From contig CAJYNG010000008.1 in assembly GCA_913775725.1 (NCBI GenBank), positions 62,001 through 126,000 of the forward strand: a stretch of DNA of 64,000 bases, read 5' to 3'. Under the pieces are notes generated by a model, which saw nothing but the letters and a program-made list of their open reading frames with translations, made no database searches and was not told the DNA's origin. Below are positions 34,199-43,146 of this stretch, one piece after another (positions within the stretch are counted from its first letter, which is position 1; the number at the start of each line of letters is the position of its first letter). Made by a program: the position numbers and the translations under genes. Source of the DNA: an uncultured Stenotrophomonas sp. Lineage in GTDB: Bacteria > Pseudomonadota > Gammaproteobacteria > Xanthomonadales > Xanthomonadaceae.

Positions 34199-35136
34199 CA
34201 GGGCGATCCCATCTTGGACATGGTGGTGGCCAGCGCAACCAGCGCCGGGCCGGCAAGAACCAGCATCAGCGCTGGCAGCAGGGTCAGCATCATCACCACG
34301 GTCATCTTCACCGAGAGCTTGCCGACCTTTTCCTTCAGCGTGTTACGGCGCTGTTCGCGCAGCCGGATGCTGAACTGCCGTAGCGGTTCCTGCACCGCGC
34401 CGCCATGTGCGTGCACCTGCAGGATCAGCTGCATCAGGCTGGTCAGGTCATCGTCGGCATAGACTTCGCTCAAGCGCCGCAGCGACTGCGCCCGGGTGCG
34501 GCCGTGGGTGTAGGCGACGTTGGCCTCCTGCAGCTCGCCACCGAGTACCGGCAGCGCATCGCGCAGCTTGTCGCCGAGCGTCTGCAGGCTCTGGTCCATG
34601 CTGAAGCCCACGCCCTGCAGCAGGCGCAGCAGATCGATCAACAAGGGCAATTCGCTTTCAACGGCGCGCCTGCGTCGCTTCACCCAGGCGGACAGGATGA
34701 ACTTGGGCAGCAACAGTCCGGCAGCCAGCGCGCCGATGATCACCATGATTCTTGCCAGCCCTGTGACGCTGCTGAATGCCAGCACCAGTGCCAGCACCAG
34801 CACAGCCAGCAGCAGGCGCAGGCCGAGGTAGATGGCCGTGCCGCGGCGGGTGTTCCAGCCGGCCAGGTCCAGCAGCAGCCGGTCTTCATTGGTCAGCAAC
34901 GCGGCCTCCAGGCGACCGCCGCTGAGTGCCCGGCCGAAGCGCTCCAGCCAGCCCAGAGAGTCACGCTGCGGCGCCGCTTCGCCGTCACGGGCGTCCTCCC
35001 GCGGTTGCAGGGCGGTCTTCAATGTGGCCGATGTGCGGTGCTCACGATGACTGCGTACCCAGCCGCCGATACCGAGCAGGGCGACACCGGCGGCCAGCAC
35101 CAGCAGGGAGAGGGCGAACCACGCGCTGGCGCTCAT
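34198..35136 (-). CDS. tadC: TadC-like inner-membrane pilus assembly protein
   Basis: A 312-aa polytopic protein of the type II secretion F (GspF) family. First TM at the N-terminus (WFALSLLVLAAGVALLGIGG), two more around residues 105-150, then the cytoplasmic T2SSF helical bundle (VESELPLLIDLLRLLQGVGF, LMQLILQVHAHGGAVQEPL) and a last TM pair (MTVVMMLTLLPALMLVL). With TadB it forms the platform for the TadA ATPase. Start MSASAW at 35136; upstream sequence to 35208 is excluded. Confidence 0.88.
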   Translation of the reverse strand: MSASAWFALSLLVLAAGVALLGIGGWVRSHREHRTSATLKTALQPREDARDGEAAPQRDSLGWLERFGRALSGGRLEAALLTNEDRLLLDLAGWNTRRGTAIYLGLRLLLAVLVLALVLAFSSVTGLARIMVIIGALAAGLLLPKFILSAWVKRRRRAVESELPLLIDLLRLLQGVGFSMDQSLQTLGDKLRDALPVLGGELQEANVAYTHGRTRAQSLRRLSEVYADDDLTSLMQLILQVHAHGGAVQEPLRQFSIRLREQRRNTLKEKVGKLSVKMTVVMMLTLLPALMLVLAGPALVALATTMSKMGSP

Positions 35137-35164
35137 CGGTCGTCTCCGGAGGGGCGGGGGTGGT

Positions 35165-36121
35165 TCATAGTGACTTGGCCAGGCGATACAGCAGGAAGCC
35201 ACCGACAAGCTCCAGGCCCAGTGCGATCAGCAGGATCTTGTGGCCGAGCGGGTCGTGCAGCACTGGCTGGAAGAAGTCCGGGCTGGCGATCGCCATCAGC
35301 ACCGCGCAGGCCGGTGGCAGCAGGCCGAGAACCCAGGCCGACATGCGGGTTTCGGAGGTGGTTGCGGCCAGTTCCTGCTGGGCCTGTTCCAGATCGCGCA
35401 TGAAATCACCCATGCGCTGCAGGATCTGGTCGGAGCGGCCACCGATGCGCACGCTGACGCCGATCACCACCGACAGTACTTTCAGTACGTCCATCCGGTA
35501 GGGCTGTGCGGCCAGTGCCAGGGCCCTGTCCAGGTCCATGCCGCTACGCGCGTAGCGCACCGTGGTATCCAGCAGCCCGCGCAGCGGCGCGCTGGTCTGC
35601 ATCGACGCAACCTGGAACGCCGCCTGCAGGCTGTTGCCCAGTGCGGTCAGCCGTACCAGGTTGTCCAGGAAGTCGGGAAGCATATGCAGCAGTTGGGCGC
35701 GCAGTTTCGAGGTACGCCGCATCACCCACAGCCAGCAGCCCAGCAGGTACAGCAGCAAGGTCAGCGGGAACATCCACGCGGTGCCGAGCCGCAGCATCGC
35801 CACGACCGAAAGCATCAGCCCAGGCACCAGCAGCATGATCGGAAGCTTCCAGCCCGTCTGCAGGCCCGCACGCTGCAGCAGGCCATCCAGCGGCAGCACA
35901 CGGCGCGCACCGCTGGCCGTTCGCGCAGGATCATTGGCAGCGGCGACGGAGGGCCCGGCAGGTGCTCCACTGCCGGCACTTCCACGTGCGAGTTGCTGCT
36001 CGGCATGCTGCAGCGACGCCTGACGTTGTTCGCGGCTGCTGGCCGTACCCCACAGCCAGACCGCCAGCGCCAGCAGCACCGAGATGATGCTCAACACGCC
36101 CAGCAGCAGGCCGGTGCCCAT
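35165..36121 (-). CDS. tadB: TadB-like inner-membrane pilus assembly protein
   Basis: A 318-aa T2SSF-family partner of TadC. N-terminal TM (LLGVLSIISVLLALAVWLWG), an Ala/Gly linker, a TM pair at about 95-135, then the F-domain (QLLHMLPDFLDNLVRLTALG, DRALALAAQPYRMDVLKVLS, GRSDQILQRMGDFM) and C-terminal TMs. It lies 2 bp downstream of tadA and 28 bp upstream of tadC. Confidence 0.88.
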   Translation of the reverse strand: MGTGLLLGVLSIISVLLALAVWLWGTASSREQRQASLQHAEQQLARGSAGSGAPAGPSVAAANDPARTASGARRVLPLDGLLQRAGLQTGWKLPIMLLVPGLMLSVVAMLRLGTAWMFPLTLLLYLLGCWLWVMRRTSKLRAQLLHMLPDFLDNLVRLTALGNSLQAAFQVASMQTSAPLRGLLDTTVRYARSGMDLDRALALAAQPYRMDVLKVLSVVIGVSVRIGGRSDQILQRMGDFMRDLEQAQQELAATTSETRMSAWVLGLLPPACAVLMAIASPDFFQPVLHDPLGHKILLIALGLELVGGFLLYRLAKSL

Positions 36122-36123
36122 GT

Positions 36124-37473
36124 TCAGAAGTCTCCGTACAGCGACTCGCGCAGCTGCTGGCGGAACGGCTCCAGCTTGTGCGAGTGCGGATGGAAGCCCA
36201 GCCCGATCCAGCGATCGGTCTCTTTGCCGTTGCCGTCGATCTGCAGCTCGTGGCGGAACATTTCCTGGGTGGTGATCAGGTTGTCGCTGACGCCGGTGAT
36301 CTCGGTGATAGAGACCAGTACACGACGGCCACTGCCCAGTCGAGAGATCTGCACGATGAAATCGATGGCGCTGGCGATCTGCCGGCGCAGGCTGTCCTCG
36401 CTGCCCTGGAAGCCGGCGAAGCCGGCCAGCATCTCGATGCGGTACAGGCAGTCACGCGGAGAGTTGGCATGGATGGTGGCCATCGATCCGTCATGGCCGG
36501 TGTTCATCGCCTGCAGCATCTCCAGCACCTCGGCGCCACGTACCTCGCCAACCACGATGCGGTCCGGGCGCATGCGCAGGCTGTTGCGGACCAGGTCGCG
36601 GATGCTGACCGCACCCTGGCCTTCGGCGCCGCCGATGCGGCTCTCCAGGCGCACCACGTGCGGATGGTTGAGCGACAGTTCGGCGGTGTCCTCGACGGTG
36701 ATCACGCGCTCATTCGGGGGCACGTAACTGGCCAGTGCGTTGAGCAGGGATGTTTTGCCGGAGCTGGTGCCACCGGAGACCAGGATGTTGCAGCGGCCCA
36801 GCACCATCGCCTTCAGCAGTGCCTGCATCGGCGCATCGAAGGTGCCCTTGGCCAGCAGCTCGTCGGGCGTGAACGGATCCTTGCGGAACTTGCGGATGGA
36901 CACCATCGGTCCGTCCACCGCCAGCGGCGAGATGATCGCGTTGAGGCGACCGCCGTTGGGCAGACGCGCGTCGACCATCGGATTGGAGTCATCCAGTCGA
37001 CGCCCGAGCGGCGCCAGGATGCGGCGCAGGATGCGCAACAGGTGGGTATCGTCGGTGAAGCGTTGGGTGGCGCGCTTGAGCTGGCCGCCCTGCGAGACAT
37101 GCACGTCCTTGAAGCCGTTGATCAGGATGTCTTCGATGGACGGATCGTGCAGCAGGTCGTCGAGCGGGCCGAAGCCGGTCAGTTCCTTGACCAGACCTTC
37201 GGCAACCACCTGCATCTCTTCCTCGTTGATCGGGATTCGCCATTCCTGGATGAAGCCCACCGTCTGCACCTGCACCCACCGGGCGATGGTGTCCGGGGCC
37301 CAGGAGTCGATGTCGATGCGCTCGTCCTCGATGCTGTTGAGCAAGTGCTCATGCGCCGCCGACAGCACCTTCTGGTACTGCTCGGTCTGCGCGAACGGTA
37401 CGTGCCCCGGCGGGCTGTCGGGCAGCACCGGGCGGGTGGCGGCATGCGGGAACGGGGTTACCTTGTCTTCCAT
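36124..37473 (-). CDS. tadA: TadA/CpaF secretion ATPase
   Basis: A 449-aa hexameric ATPase that powers Flp pilus extension and perhaps retraction. Walker A: VSGGTSSGKTSLLNAL near residue 230. Walker B and the Asp/His boxes follow: RVITVEDTAELSL, RPDRIVVGEVRGAEVLEMLQ, AMNTGHDGSMATIHANS. The N-terminal part holds the CpaF region GPLDDLLHDPSIEDILINGF. Its start overlaps tadZ by 16 bp. Confidence 0.95.
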   Translation of the reverse strand: MEDKVTPFPHAATRPVLPDSPPGHVPFAQTEQYQKVLSAAHEHLLNSIEDERIDIDSWAPDTIARWVQVQTVGFIQEWRIPINEEEMQVVAEGLVKELTGFGPLDDLLHDPSIEDILINGFKDVHVSQGGQLKRATQRFTDDTHLLRILRRILAPLGRRLDDSNPMVDARLPNGGRLNAIISPLAVDGPMVSIRKFRKDPFTPDELLAKGTFDAPMQALLKAMVLGRCNILVSGGTSSGKTSLLNALASYVPPNERVITVEDTAELSLNHPHVVRLESRIGGAEGQGAVSIRDLVRNSLRMRPDRIVVGEVRGAEVLEMLQAMNTGHDGSMATIHANSPRDCLYRIEMLAGFAGFQGSEDSLRRQIASAIDFIVQISRLGSGRRVLVSITEITGVSDNLITTQEMFRHELQIDGNGKETDRWIGLGFHPHSHKLEPFRQQLRESLYGDF

Positions 37474-38714
37474 TGCGATCCACCAAGAGCAAGGGAGAGT
37501 CTTTCCCGCAGTCCCTGTGCCTGGACCGGGCAGGCGGCCGGATCCAGACGCGAAACGAGCGGGGCGAGGGCACGCAGGTAGGAGTCGCGCGGTGCATCCT
37601 GCAACAGCAGGTGGCCCTGGCTGGCGGCAAGGCGCACACGTGGACGTTCAGGCAGTGTGGCCAGCAGCGGCACTTCGAAGCGGCGCGCGATCTGCTCCGG
37701 ACTCATGCCGCTGCTGTCGTCGTGGCGGTTGATCACCAGCTGCAGGCGCTTCTCGCGCTCGCGCTGCCCGGCCAGATGCTTCAGGGCCTGGTCGAGCGAC
37801 ACCAGGGTGGCGATCGACGCGTCGGTGACCAGCCAGATTTCGTCGGCCTGGTCCAGCAGCAGTGGTGGCAGCTGCCGCAACGGACAGCCGCCGGCATCGC
37901 ACAGCACGCTGGCAAACACGCCGCGCAGGCGCTGCAGCAATGCGCCGGGATCGGACGGTGGCACCGCATCGCTGCCGCTGGCGCGGTCCAGCAGTACCAG
38001 CCCGGAATCGTGACGTGCCATCGCTGTGCGGGCGAGGGTGGCATCGATGCGGCTGGCATTGCGCAGCGCGTCTTCGTAGTGGAAGCGGCTGTCCAGGTTG
38101 AGGTACAGCGCCAGATCGCCGGAGGGCTGTGCCAGTTCCATCAGCAGGCCGTCCTGCTGCAGCGCTTCGCCCTGGGCGAGTGCGCGCGTCTGTTGTGCCA
38201 GCACTGACAGGTGTGCGGCCAGGGTACTGGTGCCGACGCCGGCGCGTACGCCGAGCAGTACGATCAAGCGTGCCTTGTGCGCATGCTGTGCGGCGGCGGC
38301 TGGCCGGGGCGACAGTGCCCGGCGCAGCGCTGCTTCAATGCCGGTATTGTCGCTGTCCAGGTCCAGGACATCACGCAGTCCCACGCGCAGGGCCATCACC
38401 ACGCCTTCCACCTGGCCGGCGCTGGTGGCGCCGACCGCAACCAGTATCAGGTCCGGCTCGGTCTGCTGCAGCTGCTGTGCAAGCACGCTGGAGGCGGCGG
38501 CATGTTCGGGACGGAAGTCGAGCAGTACCAGGCTCTGCGGCCCGCGTTGCAGGTCCTGGGCGGAGGTCGGTGTGCTGCTGTCCTGCCAGTGCAGGGTGGT
38601 GGTCGGCGGCAGCTTGGCCGCCAGCCGGGGCAGCAGTTCGCGATCCATTCCGTACAGGACCAGATTCATCGGCGGTCCTTGCGGATGCAGCGGCTGGGCG
38701 GTGGCGTAGGGCAT
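37458..38714 (-). CDS. tadZ: TadZ/CpaE-like localisation protein with degenerate P-loop
   Basis: A 418-aa protein with an N-terminal pseudo-receiver (SLVLLDFRPEHAAASS) and a C-terminal ParA/MinD-like domain. The deviant Walker A reads VRAGVGTSTLAAHLS: both signature lysines of KGGxGKS are absent, as in several TadZ/CpaE proteins. The Walker A-prime/B equivalents are seen as VLLDRASGSDAVPP and LVTDASIATLVSLDQALK. TadZ marks the polar site of Tad assembly. A start at 38669 (MNLVLYGMDR) would fit the receiver fold better than 38714. Confidence 0.85.
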   Translation of the reverse strand: MPYATAQPLHPQGPPMNLVLYGMDRELLPRLAAKLPPTTTLHWQDSSTPTSAQDLQRGPQSLVLLDFRPEHAAASSVLAQQLQQTEPDLILVAVGATSAGQVEGVVMALRVGLRDVLDLDSDNTGIEAALRRALSPRPAAAAQHAHKARLIVLLGVRAGVGTSTLAAHLSVLAQQTRALAQGEALQQDGLLMELAQPSGDLALYLNLDSRFHYEDALRNASRIDATLARTAMARHDSGLVLLDRASGSDAVPPSDPGALLQRLRGVFASVLCDAGGCPLRQLPPLLLDQADEIWLVTDASIATLVSLDQALKHLAGQREREKRLQLVINRHDDSSGMSPEQIARRFEVPLLATLPERPRVRLAASQGHLLLQDAPRDSYLRALAPLVSRLDPAACPVQAQGLRERLSLALGGSQWKTR

Positions 38715-38741
38715 GGGCGTGGTATCGCAGGCATCATGGAA

Positions 38742-40100
38742 TCAGCGTGAGAAGCCGGGCACCGGGTCCTGGCTGATCGGGCCAAGCAGCCATGCGCCCC
38801 ATTCGGGCAGGTTCGGCTTGGCCTCGCGCTCGCCAGGCAGCGGCAGCTCGGTGTTGCGTGCCAACGGCTGCACCAGCCGTGGCGTGACGATGATCACCAG
38901 CTCCTTGTCCTGGCGCTTGTAATCGAAGTTGCGGAAGAATGAGCCGATGATCGGCAGGTCGCCCAGCAGGGGGATCTTGCCGACGTTGGAGACGACGTTC
39001 GAGCTGACCAGGCCGCCGATCACGAAGCTCTCGCCGTCGCCGAGCTCGACCGTGGTGTCGGCGCGCCGGGTGGTGATCGAGGGAATCTGTACGCCGTTGA
39101 GCGCGATGGCATTGCTGTAGTCCAGATCGCTGGCTTCCGGCGCCACCTTCAGCGCGATGCGGTTGGGCGACAGCACCGTCGGGGTCACGGTCAGGCCGAT
39201 GCCGAATGGCTTGTAGGTAATGGTGGTAGTGCCCAGTCCCTGTGGCTCCAGGATGGGCAGCTCGCCACCGGCCAGGAAGCTGGCACTCTGACCGGACAGC
39301 GCAACCAGTGTGGGCTCGGCCAGCACGCGCGCCATGCCGTTGCTCTGCAGCAGGTCGACGTCGGCATTCCACAGGCCCTTGGTCGAACCGAACACCAGGC
39401 GGAACGCAGACGAGATTGGCGACTCGGCTTCATTGCCGGAGTTGCCCTCCTTCATGCCTGGCAGGATGCCGGTATTGCCCGGCAGCTGGCCGCCGGGCCG
39501 CGCGAAACCATAGGCGAAGTTGCCATTTCGGTTCTGGAAGCTGATGCCGATCTGCTTCAGCGCGGTCTTGTTGAACTCGACCACTTTGACTTCGACCTGG
39601 ACCACGCCGCCGCTGTTGACGGTGGAGGCATCGGCGAGCATGCCGTCCTTGCCCAGCGCCATGGCAGCGGGCTTCTGCTCCTGCATGTGCGACAGCACGC
39701 TGTCGGTGCTTCCCTGCAGCAGGCCCTGGTTGTCCTGCTGGGTGAACACCAGCCCGTTCGCCCCTGCTTCGGCGGCGCCTTGCACCGCACTCTGTACCCG
39801 TACCTGAAGGCGCTGTGGCTCGGTCTGCTTGCGGTGCCAGAGCAGCAGCGTGGTGGTGCCCGGTGCCTTGCCGACCAGCAGCGCCTGGCGCTGGCCGCGC
39901 AGCATCACGATATCGGCCACGCCCGGATCGGCAATGGCGACCCGCTCCAGATCGCCCGGCAGGGTCCAGGGGCGCTGCTCACGTGCCTGCAGTACCAGGT
40001 CGTCGGCAGCCACGCTCGTCGCCGGTGCCAGCAGCACCAGCAGCAGGGCCAGCCAGCGCTGGCGGAGGGAGGGGCGTGGACGGTGGCGACGTTCGGTCAT
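38742..40100 (-). CDS. rcpA: RcpA/CpaC-type Tad secretin
   Basis: A 452-aa outer-membrane channel protein. Signal peptide cleaved near SVAA, an N-terminal BON/N-domain region (LPGDLERVAIADPGVADIVM), then the secretin core: VVQVEVKVVEFNKTALKQIG, ARVLAEPTLVALSGQSASFL, AGGELPI, and VELGDGESFVIGGLVSS with GKIPLLGDLPIIGSFFR, the secretin signature. It forms the pore for the Flp pilus. A gap of 27 bp precedes tadZ. Confidence 0.93.
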   Translation of the reverse strand: MTERRHRPRPSLRQRWLALLLVLLAPATSVAADDLVLQAREQRPWTLPGDLERVAIADPGVADIVMLRGQRQALLVGKAPGTTTLLLWHRKQTEPQRLQVRVQSAVQGAAEAGANGLVFTQQDNQGLLQGSTDSVLSHMQEQKPAAMALGKDGMLADASTVNSGGVVQVEVKVVEFNKTALKQIGISFQNRNGNFAYGFARPGGQLPGNTGILPGMKEGNSGNEAESPISSAFRLVFGSTKGLWNADVDLLQSNGMARVLAEPTLVALSGQSASFLAGGELPILEPQGLGTTTITYKPFGIGLTVTPTVLSPNRIALKVAPEASDLDYSNAIALNGVQIPSITTRRADTTVELGDGESFVIGGLVSSNVVSNVGKIPLLGDLPIIGSFFRNFDYKRQDKELVIIVTPRLVQPLARNTELPLPGEREAKPNLPEWGAWLLGPISQDPVPGFSR

Positions 40101-40118
40101 GGATGCGCTCGATGCAGG

Positions 40119-41153
40119 TCAAAGGGAACCACGAGGGGCGGAGCTGTCACCGCGGATGATCTCGATACCCGACGCGCGTGGCGCGCTGCGTCGTGGCGCC
40201 GGCGCGCGGGCGGGCGCTTCCGGGTAGTTGCGGGCGGGCGTGTTGCTGCGGCCGGCCAATGCATCGCCATCGATGCCGGCGAACGCGTGATTTTCGGGCC
40301 GTTGCAGCGCAAGTTGCTGTTCTGCATCCAGGCCGCGCAGTGGATCGATCACCCCGCGCGCCTGCGGGAACAGCGCCAGATCGGGCTGGCCGGAATCGGC
40401 AGGGTTGCGCAGGGCCAGGAACAGCTTGCCCTGCTGCGCACCCAGCAGCAGGCGGTTGGCATCGGCCACCGGTACCGCCAGTACCGCGCTGCGTGCGGGT
40501 TGGGCCGTCCCGCTACCTGTGCTCTGGCTGCTGCTGCCGGTGATGTCGGCGGCGCGTGGATCGTTGCGGGTGTCGGCCTCACTGCTGGCTACCGCAGCAT
40601 CGCTGGCTGGGGCAATGTCCTGCTGGCCATAGCTGAGCACCCTCAGGCGCGACAGCAGCAGGCGGGTCTGCGCGGCTTCGCCCGGGCTATTGACGTTGGG
40701 CTGGGCGTTGCGAAGGTTCAGGAACACGTCAACGAAGTCACCCGGCAGGATGCGGTTGCCGGCGCCCACCAGTTCGTCGACCGGGACGGCCAGCGCACGC
40801 TCGCCCGCGCGCAGCTGCAGCGAAAAACCCTGTGCGAGACTGCCAGCACTGATCGCCGTGCCTTCAGCGATATCCTGCACCGGCACCTTGCCGACGACCG
40901 CGGACATGCTGGTGGCGGCACCGGCAACCGGCGCGCTTCGCTGTGCGAGGCGCACGCCATTGGCGCTGATCGGTTCGCCGGCCGGCAGGCGCGCCACGGC
41001 TTCGACCACGGTGATTGCCTGGGCCTCGCTGTGCACAACCGGGGCAACCGAGGCGGGCGCTGCTGACTTGCGCCCGATCATCAAGGCAACCAGGGCCAGC
41101 AGCACGGCCAGCCCGATCAGGGCGACGGCAGCGATGCGGGTCAACTTGAGCAT
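40119..41153 (-). CDS. cpaB: RcpC/CpaB-like Flp pilus assembly protein
   Basis: A 344-aa periplasmic protein anchored by one N-terminal helix (IAAVALIGLAVLLALVALMI). A SAF-like domain follows (ARLPAGEPISANGVRLAQRS, GTAISAGSLAQGFSLQLRAG) and then GERALAVPVDELVGAGNRIL / PGDFVDVFLNL, the RcpC/CpaB signature. It probably links the secretin to peptidoglycan or gates the channel. The start at 41153 is chosen by family length; the extra 89 codons upstream are antisense to tadE. Confidence 0.87.
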   Translation of the reverse strand: MLKLTRIAAVALIGLAVLLALVALMIGRKSAAPASVAPVVHSEAQAITVVEAVARLPAGEPISANGVRLAQRSAPVAGAATSMSAVVGKVPVQDIAEGTAISAGSLAQGFSLQLRAGERALAVPVDELVGAGNRILPGDFVDVFLNLRNAQPNVNSPGEAAQTRLLLSRLRVLSYGQQDIAPASDAAVASSEADTRNDPRAADITGSSSQSTGSGTAQPARSAVLAVPVADANRLLLGAQQGKLFLALRNPADSGQPDLALFPQARGVIDPLRGLDAEQQLALQRPENHAFAGIDGDALAGRSNTPARNYPEAPARAPAPRRSAPRASGIEIIRGDSSAPRGSL

Positions 41154-41176
41154 GGAACCGTCTCCTTGAGTGTTCG

Positions 41177-41653
41177 TCAGTTGCCGCTGCCGAGGTCGAG
41201 CTGGGCGACGGCGACGCTGCGGATGGGAGCCTGCATCACCCACTTGTAGAGCGTGGCGGTGCCGGGCAGGAAGGGGTGGCTGGCGTAGTCGTAGCTGACC
41301 GTCACGGTCATGCACTGGACCGTGGCGAGGCCGGCGCAGGGCGCCTGCGCGGATACCGTGATGGCGTTGCTTCCCCCATTGCTGCAGTCGACGGGCTGAC
41401 CCGAGAAGTTCAGCAGCCACTGCATCGAACTACGCGCCGCAACGCAGGCCGCTGTACGGCGTTCATTGGCGGTGCCGTAGCGCAGCGATGCACGCGCACC
41501 CTCGGCCGAGGCGGTTGCCAGCGTCTGCTGAGCCGCCATGATCATCACGCCGGAGAAAGTGAACAGCAGCAGCGGCAGCAGGCCCAGCATCAGCATCAGC
41601 GCAAATTCAATGCTGACCACGCCTCGTTGCAGCCTTGGACGATGGATGTTCAT
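41177..41653 (-). CDS. tadE: TadE-like pseudopilin
   Basis: A 158-aa minor pseudopilin. Leader RPRLQRGVVSIEFALMLML carries the TadE motif (G followed by hydrophobic helix with the conserved Glu), to be cut by the tadV peptidase. An extracytoplasmic part with Cys pairs follows (AACVAARS, VDCSNG, APCAGLATVQC). Its ATG overlaps the tadV stop by 4 bp. Only this one TadE/F-type gene is seen; a separate tadF is missing. Confidence 0.87.
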   Translation of the reverse strand: MNIHRPRLQRGVVSIEFALMLMLGLLPLLLFTFSGVMIMAAQQTLATASAEGARASLRYGTANERRTAACVAARSSMQWLLNFSGQPVDCSNGGSNAITVSAQAPCAGLATVQCMTVTVSYDYASHPFLPGTATLYKWVMQAPIRSVAVAQLDLGSGN

Positions 41654-42207
41654 GTCAGGCCTCCGTACGTTCGGAAGAGGATCCAACCGATAGCCGCCAT
41701 TGCCAGGTAGGCCGCGTAGGGAATGCCTTGGCGCCCCTGGCGGGCGCTTTGCATCCCGCGTAGCGCCGGGTGTGAATGCCATTGCGAGCTCGCCCGGATC
41801 ATCTGGGCCTGCAGGCCAATGGGCAGTACTGGACCCAACCGGCGTGACACCAGCACCACCGCTGCATGTGCGCCCGCTGCGATGCTGGCCACGATCCAGA
41901 TCGGCAGCAGCGCCTGCCAGCCCAGCATCAAGCCCAGTACCGAAAAAAATTTGACATCGCCGGCGCCCATCCAGCGCAGCGCATAGAAGGGCAGCAATGC
42001 GACCAGGCCGAGCGCCGCGCCGGCAACGTGGGAGCTCCACGGCAGGCGCGGCGCACTGAACTGGCCGGCGATGAGCACGACAACGGTGATCGCGCATGCA
42101 GACAGCAGCCAGGTATTGGGCACCCGACGGGCGTACAGATCGCTGATCGCGATCCGCAGGCACACACCGATGGCCAACAATCCCAGCAGTGTCATCACAC
42201 ACTCCAT
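41650..42207 (-). CDS. tadV: TadV/CpaA prepilin peptidase (A24)
   Basis: A 185-aa membrane aspartic peptidase that cleaves Flp and the pseudopilins. Two catalytic Asp: one in IAISDLYARRVPN, the second in the invariant GAGDVKFF motif (about residue 85). Six hydrophobic stretches. Start codons at 42207 and 42195 are both possible. It lies 55 bp after the flp stop on the same strand. Confidence 0.92.
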   Translation of the reverse strand: MECVMTLLGLLAIGVCLRIAISDLYARRVPNTWLLSACAITVVVLIAGQFSAPRLPWSSHVAGAALGLVALLPFYALRWMGAGDVKFFSVLGLMLGWQALLPIWIVASIAAGAHAAVVLVSRRLGPVLPIGLQAQMIRASSQWHSHPALRGMQSARQGRQGIPYAAYLAMAAIGWILFRTYGGLT

Positions 42208-42262
42208 CGTCCGTCAGTGGACGGTCAGCAGTTGCTGTTCCTCATCCAGCCTGGGACGCGGC

Positions 42263-42454
42263 TCAGGCAGGCGTGGTGCCTGAGGCCTTGTTGGCAAGCT
42301 TGGTGAGATTATCGAAGAGTGTTTTGAAGAACTCTTTGATCTGCGTGTCGCCCAGTGCGATCAGGACGCCGGCGATCACAGCGGCCAGCAACCCGTACTC
42401 AAGGGCGGTTACGCCGTCTTCTTCCTTCAGGAACTTGCGGATCGATGCGTTCAT
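42263..42454 (-). CDS. flp: Flp major pilin
   Basis: A 63-aa prepilin and major subunit of the Tad/Flp pilus. Short leader NASIRKFLKEEDGVTALEYG: cleavage is expected after the Gly, leaving a mature pilin with the conserved Glu-Tyr pair. The helix LLAAVIAGVLIALG and a short polar tail (DNLTKLANKASG) follow. The start at 42454 has GGGAGAC upstream; the 70 codons before it are not coding. First gene of the tad operon with a long leader. Confidence 0.94.
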   Translation of the reverse strand: MNASIRKFLKEEDGVTALEYGLLAAVIAGVLIALGDTQIKEFFKTLFDNLTKLANKASGTTPA

Positions 42455-43146
42455 GACCTTTGTCTCCCTCAACCTGTCTGCTGCAGGACACCTGTTGGGC
42501 GGTGGCCCGGCTCCGCCGGGATCGTCCGTGGGCCTCCGCACATCCTGGCGGAGGAGGCACGGCGGGATGGACCCGCTGTGCTCAAGCAGGGTGATCGTTT
42601 CCAGGCGGGACGTCGTTCGCGCAACGACGACCCCGCGGCCGAAGGCCGGTGGTCGAAACATCGTGCGATACGTGCATGGTCATGCTGTCCCCCTGGGTGA
42701 GGCCATCGCTGGATGGCCGGATCACCGTGTTATCGACTTTGCCTGAATGGCGGCCGGCTGCAACCGGAACCTATATGCAAATTCGGCAGAAAGTCGTTGG
42801 ACCTTAAAACTCCAGTCGGTTTCTGTGACGAAAATCCGTTCCCAGGCAAAACGATTCATCGACGTGCAGATAATGTGATTCCAGGCTCCGGCGCATGCGA
42901 AAACCGTGCCAAACGCGAAAACTTTCCGTTCACGTCTGTATCCATCTTATTCCAGTTGCGAGGGATGTTTATCCTCGTAAATTATCGGGCATACTCGCAT
43001 TCAAGTATTCGCGTTTCTTTATGGGGCGAGCACGTCGTTGGCGGCGTCGCTCGTCCCGGAGATGGAAGCAATTCCATGAGAGGTGCGTGCCCTGTCAGGC
43101 AGTGGGGGCCGCATCGCACGACGGATAAACGGGGGACGACACTGTC
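42455..43146. promoter_or_regulatory. Divergent regulatory region between flp and the AraC gene
   Basis: A 692-bp gap without a credible gene. The flp-proximal part (42500-42660) holds several stable hairpins: CCCGG/CCGGG at 42506-42520, CCTCCGC/GCGGAGG at 42533-42554, CGTCGTT/AACGACG at 42611-42629, and GGCC-TTCG-GGCC near 42637. From about 42760 to 43030 the sequence is clearly AT-richer than the surroundings, fitting promoters. A TGCCG-N4-TGCATA motif lies at 42771-42788 on the minus strand, facing flp. Confidence 0.65.
42771..42788 (-). promoter_or_regulatory. TGCCG-N4-TGCATA motif facing the tad operon
   Basis: The minus strand reads TGCCGAATTTGCATATAG. The same gapped motif occurs at 44160 and 44193 upstream of the adhesin. 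14 of the first 16 bases match the 44160 unit. It is a candidate binding site for the AraC-family protein encoded between them, or for another regulator. Confidence 0.5.
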
